A DNA stretch of 19,232 nt, taken from DTFZ01 sp964510055. GTDB taxonomy: Bacteria; Bacillota; Clostridia; Christensenellales; SZUA-584. A program made the position numbers and the translations under genes. The notes beneath the pieces are model-generated. The model searched no databases, was not told where the DNA came from, and saw nothing but the letters and a program-made list of their open reading frames with translations. Location of the stretch: positions 1 through 19,232 of the forward strand of contig CAZDZY010000057.1 of the NCBI GenBank assembly GCA_964510055.1, read 5' to 3'. Shown in pieces: positions 7,486 through 13,751 of this stretch. Numbering within the stretch: position 1 is the first letter of the stretch; each line of letters begins with the position of its first letter.

Positions 7486-7930
7486 AATGACCTCCTATCC
7501 GGTTTTAAGGCACAACCGCCATTAGATGATTGGTATACAGCTTGACCCGATGATGCGCTTTTTTACTGTCTTTTCTCCATAATAATACCGGAGGGGAAAT
7601 ATTACAAGTTATATTGTACCAACAGGGCGGGCAAGAGGCGGGAAATAATACCGCGGGGGAGGGGAGGAAGTGAATCAATTATATAGTACAGTAAACAATT
7701 TTAGCGGAAAATAACAGAATATGACCAATTATAGAAGGAAAAAGAAGGGGGAGTGGAGAATTAGTAGGTAAGAATCTATGCATTACATGCATCATGATTA
7801 GTGCTAGGCTTGTTTAAATACGAAACTTGTTATGCAATAAGAAAAAGAAAATTAAGATTAGAGCAATTAATAGATTTGTTGATACAATTAAGATATTATA
7901 AAAACTCAATATAGGTAGGGTTAATTTTAG
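7486..7930. other. Intergenic region spanning the left border of the AT-rich island
   Basis: No supported gene in this 445-base stretch. It contains the minus-strand promoter at 7579-7607, a purine-rich segment (7650-7670), and then an abrupt change to AT-rich DNA from about 7680. Two ATGCAT hexamers lie at 7778-7783 and 7787-7792. I see no transposase fragment, tRNA end or clear direct repeat marking the border. Confidence 0.5.
7579..7607 (-). promoter_or_regulatory. Predicted promoter of the SH3-domain lipoprotein gene
   Basis: On the minus strand TTGTAA (plus 7602-7607) and TATTAT (plus 7579-7584) are 17 bases apart, about 94 bases upstream of the start codon. Confidence 0.5.
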
Positions 7931-8806
7931 ATGCAAGATAATCAATTATTAGATCAGCAAGGCATGAGCTATATAACTCATATATTATCAAAAAAGGGTT
8001 GTATTATTAATGAATACAAGCGTGAAAATGGAATAGATGCAATATGCGAACTAAGAGCAGAACCATACCTAAGTTCAGGATTATTTCTCGCTATTCAATT
8101 AAAAACAGGAGAATCGTATTTTGAGTATAAAGATTCCGATAATTATTATTATTATGCTGATGATAAGCATATTGATTATTGGATTAAATGTTGTATGCCA
8201 GTAATTTTTATAATGCATAACCCTCAAAACAATTTAACCCTTTGGAACAAAATTGAGAAATCAAATTTAATAAAAACAAAGAAAGGTTGTAGAATTACAA
8301 TTCCATGTAATAATCAACTTGAAAAATTAGAAATATTATCATTATATGAGGCCTTCTATGGCAAAATATATACTGATATTATTCAATTTGAAGCCGTTTT
8401 TAATGATCTTAAGAATCTTAAATATGAAATGGATACCGATGTTAACATTTCAGGGTTAGAGTTATTCATAAGTGGGCTGTGTAACAGTTGCCGACAGCTT
8501 TATTTTAATGTCGATATATATAGCAACTTAATTGAAAAAAAAATAAGCAACTTCGATATTACATATTTCATATGGCCACAGAATTTTTTTGAAGAATATT
8601 TTTGTATATTAAATTATCATAATTTATTAGTAGGTAACTTTGAATTTGAGTTACAAGAAATCAACGAGTATGAATTATTACCCATACTTATTAAATATTT
8701 AACTCATAATGGTCGGGAGTTTTTGAAGTACTTACAGAGTAAAGGATATGAAATATTTGATAGATTATTTATTGGGCTCAACAATTTTATCCCTTTCTCC
8801 GAATAA
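7931..8806 (+). CDS. DUF4365-domain protein, predicted PD-(D/E)XK-type nuclease
   Basis: The N-terminal ~140 of 291 residues match the DUF4365 pattern: an N-terminal helix (LLDQQGMSYITHILSKKG), then GIDAICEL with Asp36, then LAIQLKTG with Gln56 and Lys58. This D...QxK arrangement is the PD-(D/E)XK nuclease-fold signature in its Q variant, so DNA cleavage is plausible. FEYKDSDNYYYYADDKHIDYW and a following beta-strand also fit the family. The remaining ~150 residues are helical-looking and I do not recognise them. ATG 7931 keeps the N-terminal family helix, although its ribosome site (AGGTAGGG, about 10 bases upstream) is weak. Its neighbour is a DNA methyltransferase, suggesting a restriction-modification or other anti-phage role; that is inference. 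Very AT-rich compared with flanking genes. Confidence 0.75.
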   Translation: MQDNQLLDQQGMSYITHILSKKGCIINEYKRENGIDAICELRAEPYLSSGLFLAIQLKTGESYFEYKDSDNYYYYADDKHIDYWIKCCMPVIFIMHNPQNNLTLWNKIEKSNLIKTKKGCRITIPCNNQLEKLEILSLYEAFYGKIYTDIIQFEAVFNDLKNLKYEMDTDVNISGLELFISGLCNSCRQLYFNVDIYSNLIEKKISNFDITYFIWPQNFFEEYFCILNYHNLLVGNFEFELQEINEYELLPILIKYLTHNGREFLKYLQSKGYEIFDRLFIGLNNFIPFSE

Positions 8807-8892
8807 GAATCGGCGAAAATAGTAAATACTTTTATATTTGTATAGTTAATAAACATTGAAAATAACAATAATAAAAGATATTATTTAATCGG

Positions 8893-8939
8893 TTTAGTTG
8901 TTAAAAAAGACATTTTATGATCACTTTGCATATGCAAAG
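8893..8939 (+). promoter_or_regulatory. Candidate promoter and 16-bp palindromic operator of the methyltransferase gene
   Basis: TTTAGT (8893-8898) and TATGAT (8916-8921) are 17 bases apart. Directly downstream is the perfect palindrome CTTTGCATATGCAAAG (8924-8939), covering the expected transcription start and merging into the AAAGGAG ribosome site of the methyltransferase. A repressor bound here, or a hairpin in the mRNA, would limit methyltransferase expression. Confidence 0.4.
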
Positions 8940-8947
8940 GAGAAAAC

Positions 8948-9844
8948 ATGTTGGATGAGTTTTACATTAACAATAAATATGAGAAATCATCACTACATAC
9001 GATTGCTCCTTATGTAGGTAAACTTAGACCTGAAATAGTAAGTTTACTTATTGATAATTATTCAACCGAAGATCATGTTATATTTGATCCTTTCTGTGGT
9101 TCTGGCACAGTACCACTTGAGGCATGGATTAAAGGGCGTAAAACAGTAGGCATTGACTTGAATTACTATGCTTTCGTTTTAACAAAAGCAAAATTATTTC
9201 CTTATCCATCTTTGGAATTAGCACTTCAACGATTAAATGAGAACAATAAATTAGTAGAAACCATAAAAACTAATTTTGAATTAGGTAACGTACCTGAGGA
9301 AGTATCTGAGTTTTTTAATCCTGAAACCCTTAGGGAGATAATGATCTGGATTGATATCTTATCAAAACAAAATGATTACTTTTTAATAGCTTGCTTGCTT
9401 GGGATTCTACATCATCAAAGACCAGGTTTTCTTTCATATCCGAGCAGTCATGGAGCACCTTATTTGAGAAATACAAAATATCCAATTAAAGAGTATCCAG
9501 ATATGTACGAATATAGAAATGTATATGAAAGGTTATACAAAAAAGTAATACGCTCTTATAAAACAGTACCTTTATTAGATTACTCAATTGAACGAGAAGT
9601 TTATTATATGGATACATTAAAATTTGAAGCAATTATGGCAAATGGTTCTACCATTATCACCAGTCCGCCATATATGAAATCATTAACCTATGCTAGAGAT
9701 AATCGGTTACGGCTTTGGTTCTTGGGTTATTCAGATTGGGAAGGGTTGGATAAAGCTATCTCTATTAATAAAAGAGATTTTTCACTTTTAATACAAGGCT
9801 GTTTTAGATCATGGGCTAATATACAAAACAAAAGAAATGTGTAA
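8948..9844 (+). CDS. Amino-DNA methyltransferase (N4-cytosine/N6-adenine type), probably C-terminally truncated
   Basis: ATG follows AAAGGAG at 7-8 bases. The 298 residues show motif I DPFCGSG (47-53), an acidic residue ending the next strand (GIDLN, Asp70) for SAM binding, and the catalytic motif IV SPPY (239-242). Motif I precedes motif IV by about 190 residues, an alpha/gamma-like order with an inserted region that could contact DNA. In related proteins the segment after SPPY (here SLTYARDNRLRLWFLGY) leads into a further helix and then a conserved strand (CVLVxGD-like) near the C-terminus. Here the frame stops soon after the helix CFRSWANIQNK, so the last strands of the catalytic domain are missing. 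A KKCV remnant occurs in another frame just downstream. It pairs with the DUF4365 gene as a possible modification partner; activity is doubtful. Confidence 0.75.
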   Translation: MLDEFYINNKYEKSSLHTIAPYVGKLRPEIVSLLIDNYSTEDHVIFDPFCGSGTVPLEAWIKGRKTVGIDLNYYAFVLTKAKLFPYPSLELALQRLNENNKLVETIKTNFELGNVPEEVSEFFNPETLREIMIWIDILSKQNDYFLIACLLGILHHQRPGFLSYPSSHGAPYLRNTKYPIKEYPDMYEYRNVYERLYKKVIRSYKTVPLLDYSIEREVYYMDTLKFEAIMANGSTIITSPPYMKSLTYARDNRLRLWFLGYSDWEGLDKAISINKRDFSLLIQGCFRSWANIQNKRNV

Positions 9845-10005
9845 ATGAAGATTATTCTCAAATTAACCTTGAAGAGATGGTTATACATGCACAGGAATTA
9901 ATAAATGATGTATGGCAAAGAATCAAGCGAGAATCAGGTATTAGCTTTCTTAGTGAAAGAAAATTAAAAATTAGATTAAAGAGAAGAAAGAAGAACTCGC
10001 ATTGA
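9820..10005 (+). pseudogene. Out-of-frame coding remnant after the methyltransferase
   Basis: A different frame, open from 9820 to the TGA at 10003-10005, encodes a plausible basic, helical peptide (KKCVNEDYSQINLEEMVIHA... ending KLKIRLKRRKKNSH) with no good start codon or ribosome site at its beginning. It overlaps the end of the methyltransferase over an A-rich stretch. It could be the original methyltransferase C-terminus displaced by a frameshift plus deletion, or the tail of a different lost gene. I do not recognise the sequence. Confidence 0.4.
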
Positions 10006-10191
10006 TGTATAGGAATTATCTTAGATAAAATAATAATTGGGTTGTGCTTTTACTTACTCCATATATTAATGCCTATGTTATTTTGAACTTATTGAGGAAA
10101 AAATAAGGGGATTAAAATATTTGTCTCAAATTCCGAATCTGGTCTGTTCTCATCACGTACTCTCCCTCCTCTGAAAATATTTATTCCCCCC

Positions 10192-10220
10192 TTGACATTC
10201 CTCCTTTCCCGGTATATATT
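10192..10220 (+). promoter_or_regulatory. Promoter of the TetR regulator gene
   Basis: TTGACA (10192-10197) and TATATT (10215-10220) are spaced by exactly 17 bases, a near-consensus sigma-A promoter. It sits at the right edge of the AT-rich island. Confidence 0.7.
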
Positions 10221-10222
10221 CT

Positions 10223-10240
10223 ATATAACGAACGTTATAT
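10223..10240. promoter_or_regulatory. Palindromic operator, probable TetR autoregulation site
   Basis: ATATAACG-AA-CGTTATAT is an 18-base inverted repeat with perfect 8-base arms, placed just downstream of the -10 box and before the TetR ribosome site. A protein bound here would block transcription of the regulator itself. The right half AACGTTATAT recurs exactly at 10843-10852. Confidence 0.6.
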
Positions 10241-10255
10241 CAAGAGGTATCTATT

Positions 10256-10819
10256 TTGACTGATCTGAACGCGAAAGAACGGATAATGGAAAACGCCGTA
10301 AGGATATTCAGCGAGAAGGGGTTCCACGGCACGAGCATGCGCGATATCGCGGGGGCTTCAAATTGCTCGCTGCCCACGCTCTATTACCATTATAAAAGCA
10401 AAAACGAGCTTTTCGAAGAGATCGTGGTCAACCGGTTTTTAAAGATAACGGACAGGATGAACAAAGAGCTGAACTTCGGTGCTGGTCCGGAGGAACTTTA
10501 CTTTCAGGTGCTCAAGACCCGCAAGGAACTCAAAGGCTTCGATAAAGAAGTCTATAAGATGGCGCTTAAAGTCTGGCTCGGGTTCGAGGGCGAAGGCAAA
10601 GCAAGGGAGCAGGTTGTGGACTGGGAAAGCAAGCGTGCCGGGGCGAACAGGAGGTTTATAGACAAAGCCGTGAAGAGCGAAAGCGTAAGGGAAGACGTTA
10701 CCGAGATACTTATTAACTACATGGAAAACGTGATAAACAGGATAATACTGCTCGATGAAGATATCGACGACGAAAAACTCAAAAGGCAGATATCATTGTT
10801 GTTTAAGATGGGCAAGTAA
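10256..10819 (+). CDS. TetR/AcrR-family transcriptional regulator
   Basis: The start is TTG 10256, preceded by AGAGGT at about 8 bases; this gives the usual short N-terminal tail before the first helix. The 187 residues are normal for the family. The DNA-binding domain spans about residues 7-53: helix AVRIFSEKGFHGTS, then the helix-turn-helix MRDIAGASNCSLPTLYYHY with the diagnostic LYYHYKSKNELF. The C-terminal ligand-binding part is helical and not assignable to a known ligand. Overlapping promoter and palindrome upstream indicate autorepression. A related half-site lies before the next gene, 48 bases downstream, making that gene the likely regulatory target. Composition is that of the host genome, unlike the island upstream. 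Confidence 0.88.
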   Translation: MTDLNAKERIMENAVRIFSEKGFHGTSMRDIAGASNCSLPTLYYHYKSKNELFEEIVVNRFLKITDRMNKELNFGAGPEELYFQVLKTRKELKGFDKEVYKMALKVWLGFEGEGKAREQVVDWESKRAGANRRFIDKAVKSESVREDVTEILINYMENVINRIILLDEDIDDEKLKRQISLLFKMGK

Positions 10820-10835
10820 TTTTTTTTGCTTGTTG

Positions 10836-10853
10836 TATATCTAACGTTATATA
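10836..10853. promoter_or_regulatory. Second, imperfect TetR-type site before the Cys-rich gene
   Basis: TATATCTAACGTTATATA contains AACGTTATAT, identical to the right half of the TetR operator at 10231-10240, with an imperfect left half. It lies directly before the AAGGAGGA ribosome site of the next gene. Confidence 0.45.
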
Positions 10854-10867
10854 AGGAGGAATCGATC

Positions 10868-11317
10868 ATGGAAGCGAATGAAAAGGTGAAGGTGCTGCAG
10901 GCCATATACGCGGGAGCGCTGGCCGACAGCGTGCTGCGTCTCGGAAACGAGGGAGTGCTGGAAAAAGTGACGGGGCGCAAGAGGGCGGAGCAGCTCGCGG
11001 GCGGGGGAGCGCGCGCCGCGCAGCTCGGCATAACGAGCGCGGAAGAAGTGTTTACAAAGCTTTCCGACCTCATGGGCTGCGCCGACTGGAAAGTATCCGT
11101 AAGCGGCGAAGGAAAAGGGTTTACCGCGGTTGCCTCGCGCTGCATGCTTTGCGCTTTCGCTAAGAAGATGGGAGCGCAGAGCCCGTGCCGCATATACTGC
11201 CTCGACCCTATGGAAGGCATGGTAAAAGCGCTGGACGCGCATAATGATTACCGTGTCGAGAGCACGCTTTTCGAGGGCGGCGAATGCCGCGTCGTTGTTT
11301 CCCCAAATAATGAATAA
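10868..11317 (+). CDS. Small Cys-rich protein, ATC-hydrolase/V4R-like
   Basis: ATG 10868 is preceded by AAGGAGGA at 7 bases; the frame is open to a TTG at 10826, but that would leave no ribosome site and would include the operator. The 149 residues have a helical N-terminal half (ALADSVLRLGNEGVLEKVTG) and a C-terminal half with RCMLCAFAKK, SPCRIYCLDPMEGMVK, and a closing EGGECRVVV strand. The pattern of a CxxC-like pair, a further Cys pair before a helix and a final G-x-C strand recalls the L-2-amino-thiazoline-4-carboxylate hydrolase and V4R-like families, and parallels the gene at 18513-19055. It may bind a metal or small ligand. It follows the TetR gene and shares an operator half-site, so it is probably controlled by it. 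Exact function unknown. Confidence 0.65.
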   Translation: MEANEKVKVLQAIYAGALADSVLRLGNEGVLEKVTGRKRAEQLAGGGARAAQLGITSAEEVFTKLSDLMGCADWKVSVSGEGKGFTAVASRCMLCAFAKKMGAQSPCRIYCLDPMEGMVKALDAHNDYRVESTLFEGGECRVVVSPNNE

Positions 11318-11334
11318 TATATATATCCTGCATA

Positions 11335-11363
11335 TTGTTATAAAATTGCTGCCATGTTATATT
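11335..11363 (+). promoter_or_regulatory. Predicted promoter of the DUF2807 lipoprotein pair
   Basis: TTGTTA (11335-11340) and TATATT (11358-11363) are 17 bases apart, about 50 bases before the start codon at 11413. Confidence 0.55.
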
Positions 11364-11412
11364 CTTAATAAGTTTTCCAGCTGACATGGGAAGCTAAAAC
11401 AGGAGGATAAAC

Positions 11413-12153
11413 ATGAGAAAACATGTTGTATTGATTTCTTTGATCTTATGCGTATCGCTGTGTCTCGCCGGATGCATCAGCATCGGCTTTGGAGGCGAAT
11501 CCGTCAGGGGCAACGGCGACAGGGTGACCCGCGAGAAAGCGCTCGGGGGCGAACTTAAAGGGGTGCGCACGTCGAGCCTGATAAACGTCATACTCGACCC
11601 GGAGCTCGAAGGCAAGTTCATACTCGAAGGGGACAGCAACATACTCGATCTCGTAAAGGCGGAGCAGTTTGGCGGTGTGCTCGAGCTGGGGTTCAAAGAC
11701 GGCGTCAGTATACTGTCTCCGGTCGACGTTAAAGCGTATGTGCCGTTTATGGACGGCGGCACATTGGAGGCCTCGTCGGTGGGCAGCATAACCATGAAGG
11801 GCGGCACTCTTAAGGGGGACAGTTTCCGCTTGACTTCCAGCAGCGTAGGCAGCATAGAGCTCGATATTGAAACGGAAGAGCTCATAGCGGACGCCTCGTC
11901 CACAGGGTCCATAACGCTTACCGGCAATGCCGACACTGCGCGGATCACGCTCAGCAGCGTGGGCAGCTTTAACGGCTACGGGTTTGCCATTGGCGACGCC
12001 CGTGTAACGGTATCCAGCATGGGCAGCGCGTATGTGACAGTCAGCGGCGTGCTCGACGCAAATGTTTCGAGCGTCGGCAGCATAGTCTACGACGGAGACC
12101 CCGATAAAGTAAACGCCAGCAGCGATAGCCTCGGAGCGGTGAAACCGCGGTAA
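11413..12153 (+). CDS. DUF2807-family lipoprotein with SVGS repeats
   Basis: ATG follows AGGAGG at a good distance. The 246 residues start with a lipoprotein signal (LAGC, lipidated Cys21), so the protein is exported and membrane-tethered. The mature part is DUF2807-like (putative adhesin head, GIN domain): short beta-strands in regular alternation with small-residue turns, as in a right-handed beta-helix. The turn motif is unusual: SSVGSI, SSTGSI, SSVGSF, SSMGSA and SSVGSI occur at roughly 20-residue spacing where family members, including the next gene, have GSGD. The segment with ILDPELEGKFILEGDSN corresponds to the family's N-terminal strand pair. It forms an operon with its paralog, 57 bases downstream. 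Function of the family is not established. Confidence 0.8.
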   Translation: MRKHVVLISLILCVSLCLAGCISIGFGGESVRGNGDRVTREKALGGELKGVRTSSLINVILDPELEGKFILEGDSNILDLVKAEQFGGVLELGFKDGVSILSPVDVKAYVPFMDGGTLEASSVGSITMKGGTLKGDSFRLTSSSVGSIELDIETEELIADASSTGSITLTGNADTARITLSSVGSFNGYGFAIGDARVTVSSMGSAYVTVSGVLDANVSSVGSIVYDGDPDKVNASSDSLGAVKPR

Positions 12154-12210
12154 CAGTAAAACGTTTGGCGGATGGCTGCCCGGTCAAATATTAAAAGGAG
12201 TTAAATATCA

Positions 12211-13014
12211 ATGAGAGTCGGAACAAAGATATGCGCGGCGGCGATGCTGGCCGCGCTGGCTGCCGTAATGCTCGGGGGCTGTATCAATATAGACTTAGGC
12301 GGCCTTACGGGCAACGGGCGGATGGCGACTGAGGAAAGGGAATTGGATCTTACGTTGGCAGGCGTGGTAAACAGGACGTCGTTCGACATCGTTATCGACC
12401 CCGGCCTTGAAGGAAAAGCGGTGATAGAAGGGGAGAGCAACCTTATAGGCCGGATAGATTTAAACCAAAACGGCGAAGGGCTGCTGACCGTAGATCTGAA
12501 GCCTGATACTAACATAATAATGCACGGGCGGATGACTGTGCGCATCCCGGCGATAAACGGCGGGGTAATACGCACGGAAGGCAGCGGGGATATAACGCTC
12601 AAAGGCGGCACCCTCGAAGGGGAAGCCTTCGACATTGGTATCAGCGGTTCGGGCGACGTAACGCTCAGCCTTAAGGCAAGATCCATAAAGGCCTCTATAA
12701 ACGGCTCGGGCAGTATGGACCTTATGGCCGAAGCCGATACATTCTATGCGGCCATAGGCGGTTCCGGCGATATGAGCGTAAAAGGCAGCGCGGGGCAGCT
12801 TGGCCTTTCTTCCGGAGCATCGGGCAGTTTCGACGGGTCAAGGCTCGCGGCGGGCAACGCTGATATAGATCTTTCAGGCAGCGGCGACGCAGATATAAAC
12901 GTATCGGGCACGCTGACAGGCAGCATAAGGGGCTCGGGCGACATAACGTACGGGGGAGATCCGCAGAGCGTTGACATAGACGACAGCGCCAGCGGCGACG
13001 TATACGCGCGCTAG
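12211..13014 (+). CDS. DUF2807-family lipoprotein with GSGD repeats
   Basis: ATG lies about 11 bases after AAAAGGAG, slightly long spacing. The 267 residues begin with a lipoprotein signal (LGGC, Cys24) followed by a DUF2807 domain with a GNG motif near the start and IDPGLEGKAVIEGESN, matching the preceding protein. Repeated EGSGDI, SGSGDV, NGSGSM, GGSGDM, SGSGDA and RGSGDI turns indicate a beta-helix with stacked Gly/Ser/Asp turns. Together with the upstream gene it is a tandem duplication. Two terminator-like hairpins follow the stop codon. Likely surface-exposed; role unknown. Confidence 0.82.
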   Translation: MRVGTKICAAAMLAALAAVMLGGCINIDLGGLTGNGRMATEERELDLTLAGVVNRTSFDIVIDPGLEGKAVIEGESNLIGRIDLNQNGEGLLTVDLKPDTNIIMHGRMTVRIPAINGGVIRTEGSGDITLKGGTLEGEAFDIGISGSGDVTLSLKARSIKASINGSGSMDLMAEADTFYAAIGGSGDMSVKGSAGQLGLSSGASGSFDGSRLAAGNADIDLSGSGDADINVSGTLTGSIRGSGDITYGGDPQSVDIDDSASGDVYAR

Positions 13015-13022
13015 CCAAGTCA

Positions 13023-13036
13023 GGCCGTTCGCGGCC
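13023..13036 (+). repeat. GC hairpin with TTCG loop after the DUF2807 pair
   Basis: GGCCG and CGGCC enclose a TTCG loop 9 bases after the stop codon. No T-tract follows, so it is not a classic terminator; it may protect the mRNA 3' end. Confidence 0.35.
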
Positions 13037-13069
13037 GCTCATGGAAAATTTACGGAAAAGATAATAATT

Positions 13070-13107
13070 ACGCCTCCGCAGGGGAACAATAAAAGCGGAG
13101 GTGTTTT
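13070..13107 (+). promoter_or_regulatory. Hairpin containing the ribosome site of the CBS gene (terminator or attenuator)
   Basis: ACGCCTCCGC (13070-13079) pairs with GCGGAGGTGT (13095-13104), one G-U pair, around a 15-base loop, and TTTTT follows at 13104-13108. The 3' arm contains GGAGGT, the Shine-Dalgarno sequence of the CBS gene at 13109. The structure could end the upstream transcript, and in a read-through mRNA it would hide the ribosome site. Confidence 0.5.
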
Positions 13108-13108
13108 T

Positions 13109-13531
13109 ATGAAGGTAAAAGACATCATGACGAAAGAGATAGCGTTTGTGGGCCCCGAAGAAACGGTGGAGCGCGCGGCGCAGCTGATGAAGCAGCACAA
13201 CGTTGGGTCCGTACCCGTAGTTGATAAAGGCAAGGTAACGGGCATACTGACCGACAGGGATATCGCGCTGCGCTCCGTGGCGCAGGGCAGCGGCGGCAGC
13301 CAGACCGTGTCGAGCGTAATGACGCCGAACCTCGTGGTGGGCACGCCCGACATGGAAGCAAGGGACGCCGCAAAGATAATGGGCGAGCAGAAGATAAGAA
13401 GGCTGCCCATAGTTGAAGGTGGAACGCTCGTAGGCATATTGGCGCTCGGCGACATATCGACGGAGCCCATACTGCAGAATAAGGCAAAAAACGCGCTTCA
13501 CGACATTTCACAGCCGGGAAACTTAACCTGA
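13109..13531 (+). CDS. Tandem CBS-domain protein
   Basis: The 140 residues consist of two CBS domains (about 8-58 and 70-122) and a short tail. MKVKDIMTKEIAFVGPEETV and VSSVMTPNLVVGTPD are the usual DVMT-type starts; GILTDRDIALR and GILALGDIS are the closing strands. Such stand-alone CBS pairs (a Bateman module) bind adenine nucleotides such as AMP, ATP or NAD and act as energy or stress sensors; the partner here is not known. The ribosome site GGAGGT lies inside a hairpin (13070-13104). The gene is followed by its own strong terminator, so it is probably expressed alone. Confidence 0.9.
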   Translation: MKVKDIMTKEIAFVGPEETVERAAQLMKQHNVGSVPVVDKGKVTGILTDRDIALRSVAQGSGGSQTVSSVMTPNLVVGTPDMEARDAAKIMGEQKIRRLPIVEGGTLVGILALGDISTEPILQNKAKNALHDISQPGNLT

Positions 13532-13545
13532 TCTATGCAGAAAGA

Positions 13546-13576
13546 AACGCCTTTGCACATGCAAAGGCGTTTTTTA
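13546..13576 (+). terminator. Intrinsic terminator of the CBS gene
   Basis: AACGCCTTTGCA (13546-13557) and TGCAAAGGCGTT (13560-13571) form a perfect 12-bp arm pair around CA (effectively a 4-base loop), followed by TTTTAT. Confidence 0.9.
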
Positions 13577-13671
13577 TACCGTTGAAACGCACGCCGATCG
13601 CGGCGCCCGGGCAGGACGCACCGAAGTTTTAACATGTTACATATGCATTTGCGCATGTCGCCTATATCTTA

Positions 13672-13700
13672 TTGCTTTTATTGACGACTTTAAGTATATT
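13672..13700 (+). promoter_or_regulatory. Possible promoter of the GT39 glycosyltransferase gene
   Basis: TTGCTT (13672-13677) and TATATT (13695-13700) with 17 bases between. The -35 match is moderate. The rest of the 13577-13751 interval shows no gene; it contains a TGGTT/AACCA inverted repeat near 13705-13715. Confidence 0.35.
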
Positions 13701-13751
13701 TGACTGGTTAAACCAATATTTGCAGTGTTATTTTTTGTGGGGTATGCTGAA

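Larger units (their letters stand above)
7680..10130. mobile_element. AT-rich, probably horizontally acquired island (DUF4365 + DNA methyltransferase)
   Basis: Base composition drops sharply: in 8581-8640 I count 9 G or C of 60, against 37 of 60 in 12541-12600. Codon use changes from GC-ending with AGG/ATA to almost exclusively A/T-ending codons. The island carries only two genes plus a fragment, and flanking genes resume the host composition. No integrase, insertion sequence or attachment repeat is visible, so the mechanism of entry is unknown; borders are approximate. Confidence 0.55.

Noticed and set aside
7778..7792. ATGCAT-TAC-ATGCAT pair as an attachment or recombination site of the island
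   Set aside because: Short, low-complexity and without a matching copy at the other island border.
12722..13501. Minus-strand open frame of 259 codons opposite the DUF2807 and CBS genes
   Set aside because: Arg/Cys-rich translation without domain or ribosome site, overlapping well-supported plus-strand genes and an intergenic hairpin.
13546..13571. CTTTGCAcATGCAAAG similarity to the palindrome before the methyltransferase gene as a shared operator
   Set aside because: Here it is part of a perfect 12-bp stem followed by a T-tract, fully explained as a terminator; the resemblance is probably chance.
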